Shown one piece after another: positions 8,019-16,422 of a DNA stretch of 64,000 nucleotides. Every line of letters begins with the position of its first letter. Position 1 is the stretch's first letter. The position numbers and the translations under genes are program-made. The notes beneath the pieces were generated by a model, which was given only the letters and a program-made list of their open reading frames with translations, was not told the origin of the DNA and did not search any database. Source of the stretch: Pseudonocardia terrae (GTDB lineage: Bacteria > Actinomycetota > Actinomycetes > Mycobacteriales > Pseudonocardiaceae); contig NZ_JAJTTE010000010.1 of the NCBI RefSeq assembly GCF_021343995.1, forward strand, positions 90,848-154,847, given 5' to 3'.

Positions 8019-9335
8019 ATGACCGGCCCGCTCAGCGCGGTGGACGAGGTGGTCGAGCTCTGCTCGGACCTCATCCGCATCGACACGTCCAACACCGGCG
8101 ACCCGGAGACCGTCACGGGGGAGAAGGAGGCGGCGGAGTACGTCGCCGCGAAGCTGACCGAGGTCGGGTACGAGTGCGAAGTGCTGGACTCGGGCGCCCC
8201 CGGCCGCACCAACGTCTTCACCCGCCTGAAGGGTGCCGACCCGTCGCGGGGCGCGCTGCTGATCCACGGCCACCTCGACGTGGTGCCCGCCGAGCCGAGC
8301 GAGTGGTCGGTGCACCCCTTCTCGGGTGCGGTGCAGGACGGCTACGTCTGGGGTCGCGGCGCCGTCGACATGAAGGACATGGTCGCGATGACCATCGCGG
8401 TCGCCCGGCAGTTCAAGCGGGAGGGCTACGTCCCGCCGCGGGACATCGTGTTCGCCTTCGTGGCGGACGAGGAGGCCGGCGGTTCGTACGGGTGCCAGTG
8501 GCTGGTGGAGCACCGGCCGGACCTGTTCGAGGGCGTCACCGAGGCCGTCGGCGAGGTCGGCGGGTTCTCCCTGACCCTGGGCCAGGACCGCCGGGTCTAC
8601 CTGATCGAGTCGGCCGAGAAGGGCATGGCCTGGATGCGCCTGCGCGCCAAGGGCAGGCCCGGCCACGGCTCCTTCCTGCACGACGAGAACGCCGTGACCG
8701 TCCTCTCCGAGGCGGTCGCCCGGCTGGGCAACCACCGCTTCCCGCTGGTCATGACGGACACGGTGCGCGCCTTCGCCGAGCAGATCCGCGAGCTGACCGG
8801 CATGGAGTTCCCCGACGAGGACATCGAGGGCGCCTTCGCCAAGCTCGGCCCGGTCGCCCGGATGGTGGGCGCCACGGTCCGCGACACCGCGAACCCGACC
8901 ATGCTCAGCGCCGGCTACAAGGCCAACGTGATCCCGTCGACGGCCGAGGCCGTGGTCGACTGCCGTGTCCTGCCCGGCCGTCGGGACGCGTTCCTCCGCG
9001 AGGTCGACGAGCTGCTGGGCCCGGACGTCGAGCGCGAGTGGATCCAGGACCTGCCGGCTCTGGAGACCGAGTTCGAGGGCCCGCTGGTCGAGGCCATGGC
9101 GGCCGCGCTGCGCACCGAGGACCCGGACGCGAGGACCGTCCCCTACATGCTGTCCGGCGGCACGGACGCGAAGTCGTTCGTCCAGCTGGGCATCCGCTGC
9201 TTCGGGTTCGCCCCGCTGCGCCTGCCCCCGGACCTGGACTTCGCCTCGCTCTTCCACGGCATCGACGAGCGCGTGCCCGTCGACGCCCTGGAGTTCGGCG
9301 CCAAGGTCCTCGATCGCTTCCTGCGAACAGCGTGA
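8019..9335 (+). CDS. M20 family metallopeptidase (dipeptidase/deacylase type)
   Basis: Zinc amidohydrolase of the M20/ArgE/DapE family, 438 aa. The metal-site motifs are intact: GHLD (His85, Asp87), GRGAVDMKD (Asp117, bridging), DEE (Glu151-Glu152), and a late His in SLFHGIDERV. The dimerisation domain lies in the middle (about 195-320, KGRPGHGSF). ATG 8019 is chosen because the protein start MTGPLSAVDEVVELCSDLIRI matches the family; the upstream GTG extension is repetitive. It stands alone after the tRNA gene; the SDR gene follows 34 bp later. The substrate (dipeptide or N-acyl amino acid) cannot be told. Confidence 0.88.
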   Translation: MTGPLSAVDEVVELCSDLIRIDTSNTGDPETVTGEKEAAEYVAAKLTEVGYECEVLDSGAPGRTNVFTRLKGADPSRGALLIHGHLDVVPAEPSEWSVHPFSGAVQDGYVWGRGAVDMKDMVAMTIAVARQFKREGYVPPRDIVFAFVADEEAGGSYGCQWLVEHRPDLFEGVTEAVGEVGGFSLTLGQDRRVYLIESAEKGMAWMRLRAKGRPGHGSFLHDENAVTVLSEAVARLGNHRFPLVMTDTVRAFAEQIRELTGMEFPDEDIEGAFAKLGPVARMVGATVRDTANPTMLSAGYKANVIPSTAEAVVDCRVLPGRRDAFLREVDELLGPDVEREWIQDLPALETEFEGPLVEAMAAALRTEDPDARTVPYMLSGGTDAKSFVQLGIRCFGFAPLRLPPDLDFASLFHGIDERVPVDALEFGAKVLDRFLRTA

Positions 9336-9369
9336 GCAGGAACAACGGACACGGCTTGAGGAACTCGTG

Positions 9370-10146
9370 ATGGATCTCTCGAACAAGGTCGCCCTGGTCA
9401 CCGGCGGCGCCTCCGGCATCGGCGCGGCCGCGGCCCGGCGGCTGGCCGCGGCGGGCGCGCACGTGGTCGTCGCGGACCGGGACGGCGACGCCGCCGAGCT
9501 GGTCGCCGGCGAGGTCGGGGGCACGGCCCGGGTCGCCGACGTCACCGACCCCGAGGCCGTCGCCGCGCTGGTCGCCGCGGCCGAGGAGGTGCAGGGGCAT
9601 CTCGACGTGGTGCTGCTCAACGCCGGCATCACGTCCGGCCAGTCCGGGACCGCCGAGCTGGATCTCGCGGGCTACCGGGCGATCATGGGCGTGAACGTCG
9701 ACCACGTGGTCTTCGGGCTGACGGCCGCGGTCCCGGCGCTGCGCCGGGCCGGCGGCGGCAGGATCGTGGTCACGGCCTCGCTCGCCGGCCTGGTCCCCAT
9801 GCCGGGCGACGCGCTCTACACGGCCTCGAAGCACGCCGTCGTCGGCTACGTCCGCTCGGCGGCGCCGGTGCTCGCGCCGGAGGGGATCGTGGTCAACGCC
9901 GTGTGCCCGGGCTTCGCCGACACCCCGCTGATCGCGCGGGCCAAGGCGCAGTTCGGCGACTTCCCCCTGCTGACGGCCGAGGACGTGGCGACCGCGATCG
10001 AGTCGATCCTGGAGCGTGGCGAGCCGGGGGAGTGCTGGTTCGTCCAGCCCGGCCGCGAGCCCGCGCCGTACGGGTTCCGCGGCGTGCCGGGACCCAGGGG
10101 GGCCGGTGCCCCGCCGCCGGTGAACTGGGAGACCGGACGGCACTAG
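9370..10146 (+). CDS. SDR family NAD(P)-dependent oxidoreductase
   Basis: Classical short-chain dehydrogenase, 258 aa. TGGASGIG at residues 12-19 binds the cofactor, followed by LNAG, the catalytic Ser in VTASLAGL, and YTASK. Asp in VVADRDG at the end of the second strand suggests NAD(H) preference. ATG 9370 lies 34 bp after the peptidase stop; the larger upstream open frame is a shadow of that gene. The C-terminus (YGFRGVPGPRG) is longer than the minimal family. The substrate is unknown. Confidence 0.87.
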   Translation: MDLSNKVALVTGGASGIGAAAARRLAAAGAHVVVADRDGDAAELVAGEVGGTARVADVTDPEAVAALVAAAEEVQGHLDVVLLNAGITSGQSGTAELDLAGYRAIMGVNVDHVVFGLTAAVPALRRAGGGRIVVTASLAGLVPMPGDALYTASKHAVVGYVRSAAPVLAPEGIVVNAVCPGFADTPLIARAKAQFGDFPLLTAEDVATAIESILERGEPGECWFVQPGREPAPYGFRGVPGPRGAGAPPPVNWETGRH

Positions 10147-10152
10147 CCGGGA

Positions 10153-10401
10153 CTAGTAGGACAGCTCCGGCAACATCTGCCCCGTGCGACGGCGGCGCAG
10201 CCACACCTTGCGTACCCCGCCGGGGTAGAGCCGGACCCGGGAGAGCTCCCATCCCGCGAACTCGGCCTGGATCGCGAGGCGCACGGCGGCCGTCAGCCGG
10301 GGCACGTCACCGTCGATCCGGAGGGGGCGGTACTCCCAGTCCCCCTCCACATGGGGTTTCCCTTCGGGATCGATCGCCTCCACCGCACCGGTACCTGCCA
10401 C
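10153..10401 (-). CDS. DUF5703 family small protein
   Basis: An 82-aa protein of the DUF5703 family, found in actinobacteria. The conserved pattern WEYRPLR ... FAGWELSRVRLYPGGVRKVWLRR is complete. GTG 10401 is preceded by GGAGGTGA. It is soluble and basic at the C-terminus. The function is not known. It converges with the SDR gene, leaving a 6-bp gap. Confidence 0.8.
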   Translation of the reverse strand: MAGTGAVEAIDPEGKPHVEGDWEYRPLRIDGDVPRLTAAVRLAIQAEFAGWELSRVRLYPGGVRKVWLRRRRTGQMLPELSY

Positions 10402-10533
10402 CGGTCACCTCCCGCCGTACTTCGCGACCCCCGGTGAACCTGGGGTTACACGACCACCATACGAGGGTGTCGCGGGCCGGGGCCAGGGCCGGCCGGGGTT
10501 CGGCCGGGTTCGGCCGCGGCCGTCGCGGAGCGG

Positions 10534-11481
10534 TCAGGGGCCGGCACTGACGTCGTCGAGCGCGGCCCGGATCTCCGGCGGCAGGGTCACCGACTCGGTG
10601 GCCAGGGAGGCGGAGAGCTGGGCGGCGTCGCGGGCCCCGACCACGGCCGCGGCCACCCCGGGCCGGTCCCGCACCCACGCCAGCGCGACGGCCAGCGGTG
10701 AGGTCCCGAGCCCGTCGGCGGCGGTGAGCACGGACTGCACGATCCGCGCGCTGCGCTCGTTGCGCCGGGCCTCGACGTAGGCCGCCAGCAACGGCGAGGT
10801 CGCGCGCGAGTCGGCGGGTGTGCCGTCGGTGTACTTGCCGGTGAGCACCCCCCGCCCGAGCGGGGCCCAGGCGAACAGCCCCAGCCCGTGGTGCCGCGCG
10901 GCGGGCAGCAGCTCGGCCTCGGGCCCGCGGTGCAGCAGCGAGTACTCCGCCTGCGCCGACACCGGCATCACGACGTTGCCGAGGGCGCGCGCCCGCTCCG
11001 CGACGGTGGCCAGCTGCCAGCCCGCGGGCGCGACCAGCCCGGCGTAGCGGACCTTCCCGCTCAGCACCGCCACCTGGATCGCCGACAGCGTCTCCTCGAG
11101 CGGGACCTGGGGGTCCCAGCCGGGTAGCTGCCACAGGTCGAGCCGGTCGGTGCGCAGCCGGCGCAGGGTGGCGTCGAGACCGTGCAGCAGGGCGCCGCGC
11201 GCGGCCCGCCGGCCGAGGGCGCCGTCGGGCGGGCCGCCGCGGGCGGCGATCACGAGGTCGTCCCGGTCGACCAGGCCGGCCTCGAGGTGCGCGCCGAGGA
11301 CCTCCTGGGCTGTCCCGTCGCCGTAGACGTCGGCGGTCTCGACGAGGGTGCCGCCGCCCTCGACGAAGGCGAGGAGCTGCTCGCCCGCGCCCTCGGCGTC
11401 GGTGTCCTCGCCCCAGGTCATCGTGCCCAGCCCGATCCGGGACACCTGCAGCCCCGACCCCCCGACCCTCCTGCGCAGCAC
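10534..11481 (-). CDS. Aldo/keto reductase family protein with replaced catalytic Lys and His
   Basis: AKR-fold (TIM-barrel) protein, 315 aa, normal length. The N-terminal [24 protein letters not shown] and GKVRYAGL are clear AKR signatures. Of the catalytic tetrad Asp-Tyr-Lys-His, Asp51 and Tyr53 are present, but the Lys position (usually ATK) reads AAR (Arg81) and the His position (usually LH or IH before xxDP) reads LPGWDP (Pro120). Ordinary aldehyde reduction is therefore uncertain; the fold may serve another role. GTG 11481 is the only sensible start in front of the conserved [10 protein letters not shown]. It is divergent from uppP. Confidence 0.85.
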   Translation of the reverse strand: MLRRRVGGSGLQVSRIGLGTMTWGEDTDAEGAGEQLLAFVEGGGTLVETADVYGDGTAQEVLGAHLEAGLVDRDDLVIAARGGPPDGALGRRAARGALLHGLDATLRRLRTDRLDLWQLPGWDPQVPLEETLSAIQVAVLSGKVRYAGLVAPAGWQLATVAERARALGNVVMPVSAQAEYSLLHRGPEAELLPAARHHGLGLFAWAPLGRGVLTGKYTDGTPADSRATSPLLAAYVEARRNERSARIVQSVLTAADGLGTSPLAVALAWVRDRPGVAAAVVGARDAAQLSASLATESVTLPPEIRAALDDVSAGP

Positions 11482-11574
11482 CCGGTGAGCCTGCCATCCG
11501 GGGGTGGGTCCGCGGCCGTCGACCCCGCCCTCGCTACGGTGACGCCCCGTGACCGTGACCCGGGGGGACGTCCG

Positions 11575-12402
11575 ATGAGCTGGCTCGAGGTCGTGGTGCT
11601 CGGCCTGGTCCAAGGCCTGACCGAGTTCCTGCCGATCTCCTCCTCGGGGCACCTGCGGATCGTGTCCGGGCTGTTCTTCGGCAACGACCCGGGCGCGGCG
11701 TTCACCGCGGTCAGCCAGCTGGGTACGGAGCTGGCCGTCCTCATCTACTTCGCGAAGGACATCTGGCGGCTGGTCGCGGTCTGGTTCCGCGGGCTGCGCG
11801 ACCCGGAGGCCCGGCTGAACCCGGACTACCGGGTCGCCTGGCTGGTCATCCTGGGCACGATCCCGATCGGTGTGCTCGGGGTGCTGTTCCAGGACAAGAT
11901 CGAGACGGTCGCGCGCAACCTGTGGCTGATCGCGACCACGCTGATCGTGTTCGGCGTCCTGCTCGGCCTCGCCGAGCGCTACAGCCAGCGGCTCGCGGAG
12001 CGCCGCACGATCGAGCAGCTCACCGTGAAGGACGGCATCCTCCTCGGCTTCGCCCAGGCCCTGGCGCTGATCCCGGGCGTCTCCCGGTCCGGCGGGACGA
12101 TCACCGCGGGCCTGTTCCTCGGGCTCGAGCGCGCCGCGGCCGTGCGCTACTCCTTCCTGCTCGCCATCCCGGCGGTCGTCTCGGCCGGGGTGTTCCAGCT
12201 CAAGGACGTCACGGCGGGCGACACGACGGTCCCGCAGATGGTGGTGGCCACGGTCATCGCGTTCGTCGTCGGGTACGCCGTGATCGCGTGGCTGCTGCGG
12301 TTCGTGGAGCGCAACAGCGTGTACGTCTTCGTCGCCTACCGGATCGCCCTCGGCGTGGCGCTGATGGCGGCGCTGGGTATCGGCGCGGTGTCCGCCACCT
12401 AG
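11575..12402 (+). CDS. uppP: Undecaprenyl-diphosphatase UppP/BacA
   Basis: Integral membrane phosphatase that recycles undecaprenyl pyrophosphate to the monophosphate carrier for peptidoglycan synthesis; it also gives bacitracin resistance. 275 aa, 7-8 hydrophobic helices. Both active-site motifs are intact: [14 protein letters not shown] near the N-terminus and [10 protein letters not shown] in the middle. ATG 11575 has a GGGGGAC ribosome site; the upstream in-frame extension is a shadow of the AKR promoter region. It precedes the phosphomutase/DUF3090/SCO1664 trio on the same strand. Confidence 0.96.
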   Translation: MSWLEVVVLGLVQGLTEFLPISSSGHLRIVSGLFFGNDPGAAFTAVSQLGTELAVLIYFAKDIWRLVAVWFRGLRDPEARLNPDYRVAWLVILGTIPIGVLGVLFQDKIETVARNLWLIATTLIVFGVLLGLAERYSQRLAERRTIEQLTVKDGILLGFAQALALIPGVSRSGGTITAGLFLGLERAAAVRYSFLLAIPAVVSAGVFQLKDVTAGDTTVPQMVVATVIAFVVGYAVIAWLLRFVERNSVYVFVAYRIALGVALMAALGIGAVSAT

Positions 12403-12466
12403 CCGGGCCACCAACTGGCCGGACCACCACCGGGGCGGCCCCCGGCGCCACGTAGGCTCGATCGTC

Positions 12467-13198
12467 GTGACCACCCTGATCCTGCTCCGGCACGGCCGGT
12501 CGACGTCCAACACCGCGGGCGTCCTCGCCGGCCGGACGCCCGGCGTGGAGCTGGACGACAAGGGCCGCGAGCAGGCGTCGGCGGTGGTCGAGCGGCTCGC
12601 GCCACTGCCGCTCGCCGAGATCGTCACCTCCCCGATGCTGCGCTGCCGGCAGACCGTCACCCCGCTGGCCGAGGCCCGCGGCCTGGCCCCGGTCGTCGAG
12701 GAGGACCTGTCCGAGGTCGACTACGGCGACTGGACCGGCGGGAAGCTCTCCGAGCTGGCCAAGGAGGACCTCTGGAAGGTCGTCCAGGCGCACCCGTCGG
12801 CGGCGGTGTTCCCCGGCGGCGAGGGCCTCGCCGGCATGCAGGCCCGGGCGGTCGCCGCGGTCCGGCACCACGAGCGGCGGATCGCGGCCGCGCACGGGCC
12901 GAACGCGATCTGGGTCGCCTGCAGCCACGGCGACGTCATCAAGGCGGTGCTGGCCGACGCGCTGGCCAGCCACCTCGACAACTTCCAGCGGATCGTCGTC
13001 GACACCTGCTCGATGTCGGTGGTGACCTACACGAAGACCCGGCCGTTCGTCGCGCGGGTCAACGACGTGGGCGGCGACGTCACGTCGCTGGTCCCGCCCC
13101 CGCCCGAGAAGAAGGAGGGGGCCGAGGGGCAGGACGACGGCGCGCCCGAGCCCGAACCCTCCTCCGACGCGGTGGTCGGTGGCTCCACAGGGGCCTGA
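12467..13198 (+). CDS. Histidine phosphatase, MSMEG_4193-family putative phosphomutase
   Basis: Phosphoglycerate-mutase-like histidine phosphatase, 243 aa. LLRHGRS near the N-terminus holds the phospho-accepting His, and the second catalytic His is in WVACSHGDVI. It belongs to the MSMEG_4193 type, recognised by its C-terminal extension and by being followed by DUF3090 and SCO1664 genes, a conserved actinobacterial set. The tail (about residues 205-243) is charged and disordered. GTG 12467 is the start. Its substrate is not known. Confidence 0.9.
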   Translation: MTTLILLRHGRSTSNTAGVLAGRTPGVELDDKGREQASAVVERLAPLPLAEIVTSPMLRCRQTVTPLAEARGLAPVVEEDLSEVDYGDWTGGKLSELAKEDLWKVVQAHPSAAVFPGGEGLAGMQARAVAAVRHHERRIAAAHGPNAIWVACSHGDVIKAVLADALASHLDNFQRIVVDTCSMSVVTYTKTRPFVARVNDVGGDVTSLVPPPPEKKEGAEGQDDGAPEPEPSSDAVVGGSTGA

Positions 13199-13259
13199 CG
13201 AGCTCGTCGGCCACACCGGGGTGCCACGCCCGCGGCCGTGGCCTACTCTGGGTTTTGCC

Positions 13260-13850
13260 ATGTCACGCGTCATCCACGTCTTCCGCCAGCCCGAGCGCTT
13301 CGTCGCGGGCACCGTCGGCGAGCCCGGCGACCGGGCCTTCTACCTGCAGGCCATCCAGGACGCGCGGACGATCAGCGTCCTGCTCGAGAAGCAGCAGGTC
13401 TCGGTGCTCGCGGAGCGGATCGAGGCGCTGCTCGCCGAGATCGCACGGCGGTTCGGCAGCGAGGTCGACACCGGCCAGGAGGTCGAGTCCGCGGACAACG
13501 ACCCGCTGGCCGTGCCGCTCGAGGAGGAGTTCCGGGTCGGCACGATGGGCCTGGGGTGGGACGCGGACTCGCGGTCCATCGTGGTCGAGCTGCTCGCGGT
13601 CACCGAGGAGGAGGTCGACGAGTCCGTCGTCCTCGACGACACCGAGGAGGGCCCCGACGCCCTGCGCGTGTTCCTGTCCCCGGTGCAGGCGCGCGAGTTC
13701 GCCGACCGGGCCGAGAAGGTCGTGTCCGCCGGGCGCGCCCCGTGCCCGCTGTGCGCGGAGCCGCTCGACCCGCAGGGGCACGTGTGCGTGCGGCTCAACG
13801 GCTACCACCAGCGCTCCCCGATGGGGGACGTCTCCGGCGCGGGCGAGTAA
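13260..13850 (+). CDS. DUF3090 family protein
   Basis: A 196-aa DUF3090 protein. The start MSRVIHVFRQPERFVAGTVGEPGDRAFYLQ is strongly conserved, and the C-terminus bears a CPLC...HVC cluster (CPLCAEPLDPQGHVC) that may bind metal. It is located between the histidine phosphatase and the SCO1664-family gene with a 6-bp gap to the latter, so the three form one unit. The function is unknown; the link with phosphotransfer-type neighbours is only contextual. Confidence 0.9.
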   Translation: MSRVIHVFRQPERFVAGTVGEPGDRAFYLQAIQDARTISVLLEKQQVSVLAERIEALLAEIARRFGSEVDTGQEVESADNDPLAVPLEEEFRVGTMGLGWDADSRSIVVELLAVTEEEVDESVVLDDTEEGPDALRVFLSPVQAREFADRAEKVVSAGRAPCPLCAEPLDPQGHVCVRLNGYHQRSPMGDVSGAGE

Positions 13851-13856
13851 ACGCGC

Positions 13857-14660
13857 TTGACCGGTTCGGACCTGCGCGATCCCGCGGTGCTCGACGTCCT
13901 GCGCAGGGGACGCATCGAGGTCACCGGGCGGATGGTCGACGCCTCCAACGCCACCCTGTTCGGCACCGTCTCGGCCGACGGCTGCACCGTGCAGTGCGTC
14001 TACAAGCCGGTCCGGGGCGAGCGGCCGCTGTGGGACTTCCCCGACGGCACGCTGGCCGGCCGCGAGGTCGCCAGCTACCTGATCTCCGAGGCCGCGGGCT
14101 GGCACGTCGTGCCGCCGACCGTGCTGCGCGAGGGTCCCTTCGGCCCAGGCATGGTGCAGGCCTGGGTGGAGACCGGGACGACCGGGGACCTGGTCGACAT
14201 CCGCTCGCCCAAGAAGGTCCCGCGGGGCTGGCGGGGTGTGCTGCGCGCCCGGGGGGACGACGGCGCACCCGCCGTGCTGGTGCACGCCGACGACCCGCGG
14301 CTGCGGGCGATGGCGGTGTTCGACGTCGTGGTCAACAACGCCGACCGCAAGGGCGGGCACGTGCTGGCCGGCGACGACGGCCGGGTCTACGGCGTCGACC
14401 ACGGGCTCACGATGCACGTCGAGGACAAGCTCCGCACGGTGCTCTGGGGGTGGGTCGGCGAGGAGCTCAACGACGAGGAGATCGAGGCCCTGTCGAAGCT
14501 GCGCGCCGAGCTCGCCGGGAACCTGGGCGAGGAGCTGGGCCCGCACGTCACGCTCTCGGAGATCCGGGCGCTGACCGACCGCGTCGACCTCGTCCTGGCC
14601 GTGCCGCTGTTCCCCGAGCCCTCGGGCTACGGGCCCGCCATCCCCTGGCCCGCGTTCTAG
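13857..14660 (+). CDS. SCO1664 family protein (PI3/4-kinase-like fold)
   Basis: A 267-aa actinobacterial protein related to phosphatidylinositol 3-/4-kinase-like phosphotransferases. Visible kinase-like elements: an N-lobe with CVYKPVRGERPLWDFP (candidate ATP Lys), GREVASYLIS, and the catalytic/metal region MAVFDVVVNNADRKGGHVL followed by YGVDHGLTMH (H-x-D-H-G type). The TTG start at 13857 lies just after the DUF3090 stop. The protein substrate or small-molecule target is unknown. Confidence 0.88.
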   Translation: MTGSDLRDPAVLDVLRRGRIEVTGRMVDASNATLFGTVSADGCTVQCVYKPVRGERPLWDFPDGTLAGREVASYLISEAAGWHVVPPTVLREGPFGPGMVQAWVETGTTGDLVDIRSPKKVPRGWRGVLRARGDDGAPAVLVHADDPRLRAMAVFDVVVNNADRKGGHVLAGDDGRVYGVDHGLTMHVEDKLRTVLWGWVGEELNDEEIEALSKLRAELAGNLGEELGPHVTLSEIRALTDRVDLVLAVPLFPEPSGYGPAIPWPAF

Positions 14661-14671
14661 GATCCCGGGCC

Positions 14672-15556
14672 ATGACGGCCGCGGCGACACCCATGCCCGC
14701 GGCGTTCGTCGGGCACGGCAGCCCGATGAACGCCCTCGAGCGCAACCGCTGGACCGAGTCCTGGCGTGTCCTCGGCGAGGCGCTGCCCCGGCCGCGCGCG
14801 GTGCTGGTGATCTCCGCGCACTGGTACATCAACGCCACCGCGGTGACCGCGATGCCGCGGCCCCGCACGATCCACGACTTCTTCGGCTTCCCGCAGGACC
14901 TGTTCGCGGTCGACTACCCGGCCGCCGGTGCGCCGGAGCTCGCCGAGGAGGTCGCGGAGATCGTGAAACCGACCTGGGTGGGGGCCGACGTCGACAGCTG
15001 GGGCCTCGACCACGGCACCTGGTCGGTGCTCGCGCACGTCTTCCCCGAGGCGGACGTGCCCGTCGTCCAGCTGTCGATCGACGCGACCAAGCCGCTGGAG
15101 TACCACCTGGACCTCGGCGCCCGGCTCGCCCCGCTGCGCGAGCGCGGGGTGCTGGTGCTGGGCAGCGGCAACGTCGTGCACAACCTCGCCGGCATGGACG
15201 CCCGGCAGCCCGAGTCAGGCTTCGACTGGGCGCAGCGGTTCGACGAGGCCGCGCGGGCCGTGCTCACGGGCGCGCCGGAGGAGGTGCTGCGGCTGCGCGG
15301 GGCCGGCGACTGGGCGGCGGCGGTGCCGACGCCGGACCACCTCGTCCCGGTGCTCTACCTCGCCGGGCTGGGCGCGGCCGCCGGGCACGGCGCCGACGTG
15401 CTGGTCGACGGCTACACCTACGGCTCGCTGTCGATGACCTCGTACACCCTCGACCTCGAGGACACACCCGCCGCTCCCGCCGCGGGTGGCGCCCCCGGCG
15501 TCGACCACGCGGCGCCGCTGCCCGACGGCGTGCCCCCGGAGTCGACGAACATCTAG
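14672..15556 (+). CDS. Class III extradiol dioxygenase, YgiD/4,5-DOPA dioxygenase type
   Basis: LigB-superfamily ring-cleavage dioxygenase, 294 aa (the YgiD core of about 260 plus a 30-aa tail). Metal-site histidines are visible in FVGHGSPMNAL, VISAHWYI and GSGNVVHNL, and the family segment TIHDFFGFPQDLF is intact. ATG 14672 gives the conserved start MPAAFVGHGSP after a short leader. It is the fourth gene on this strand after the SCO1664 gene. The substrate is a catechol (DOPA-like or other), by family only. Confidence 0.9.
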   Translation: MTAAATPMPAAFVGHGSPMNALERNRWTESWRVLGEALPRPRAVLVISAHWYINATAVTAMPRPRTIHDFFGFPQDLFAVDYPAAGAPELAEEVAEIVKPTWVGADVDSWGLDHGTWSVLAHVFPEADVPVVQLSIDATKPLEYHLDLGARLAPLRERGVLVLGSGNVVHNLAGMDARQPESGFDWAQRFDEAARAVLTGAPEEVLRLRGAGDWAAAVPTPDHLVPVLYLAGLGAAAGHGADVLVDGYTYGSLSMTSYTLDLEDTPAAPAAGGAPGVDHAAPLPDGVPPESTNI

Positions 15557-15671
15557 CTCCGGCCGTGTCCGTCCCGCCGGGCCGCGTCCTCCTCGCGGGG
15601 TGCTTACGCATTTCCGCGTATGGCCAGGCGGCCCGCCGATCGCCACGCTGTGTGACGAGGAGGTGGGCCGG

Positions 15672-16268
15672 GTGGATGCGGAAACGGACGTGCGCCGCGC
15701 GCTGCCGTACGCACCGGGGGAGTGGACCCGGCTCGTCTCCTCCGTGGTCCTCGGCCTCGCGACGGTGGCTGGATCGGCCCAGCCGGGCCCGCTGCCCGCG
15801 CGTCTCGTGCTGGAGTGCGGCCGGCACCTCGTCGCCGCCCTCGATCCCGCGTGCCGGCCCGCGCGCCGGGGCGAGCAGCACCTCGACCCGCACCTCGTGT
15901 ACGTGACCGTCGACCCGGCCGACGTCACCCTGCTCGGCGCCGCGGCCCGCGAACTGGGGACGCGGCTGCTCCCGTGGATGCCAAGTGCGCCGGCCGGCCC
16001 GTCGCCCGTGCCGGAGACGCCCGTGCTGGACCCGCCCGCCACCGGGACCGCCGAGGCCCTCGCCGTGCTGGTCCCGGACATGGCCCTGGTCCACGTGCTG
16101 CTCGACACCGACCACGGCACGGACACCGACACGGTCCGCCGCTGGGGTGCCGACGGGGCCGTGTTCCGCACGCCGCCCCCCGCGGCGGTCGCCGCGCACC
16201 ACCGCGTCGCCGCGCGGGTGCTGTGGCTGTGGCGCGCCGGGCTGGTCGGGACCCGCTCCGCCGAGTAG
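15672..16268 (+). CDS. Hypothetical protein
   Basis: A 198-aa protein I do not recognise. GTG 15672 follows a GAGGAGG site at 15656; GTG 15663 is also possible. The sequence is Ala/Pro/Leu-rich. A hydrophobic patch at RLVSSVVLGLATVAG is not long enough to be sure of a membrane helix, and the middle (PSAPAGPSPVPETPVLDPPATG) looks like a disordered linker between two alpha/beta-like halves. No catalytic motif is visible. It lies between the dioxygenase gene and gnd, on the same strand. Confidence 0.6.
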   Translation: MDAETDVRRALPYAPGEWTRLVSSVVLGLATVAGSAQPGPLPARLVLECGRHLVAALDPACRPARRGEQHLDPHLVYVTVDPADVTLLGAAARELGTRLLPWMPSAPAGPSPVPETPVLDPPATGTAEALAVLVPDMALVHVLLDTDHGTDTDTVRRWGADGAVFRTPPPAAVAAHHRVAARVLWLWRAGLVGTRSAE

Positions 16269-16422
16269 CGGATCACACCACCTCGCGCCGCGCGCGGGTC
16301 GCCCCGGCCCCGTCCGTGAGGGCAGGATGGGCCCCCGGGGGCGGGCGGCGCGGACCGCGCGGCCGCCCACCGGCGGCAGTCACTGGCAGCGACGAGCGAC
16401 ACCACACCGAGGGAGCGAGCGC

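Noticed and set aside
10402..10533. Small gene between DUF5703 and the aldo/keto reductase
   Set aside because: Only GC-rich sequence with short CCGG/GGCC repeats; no ribosome site with a sensible frame.
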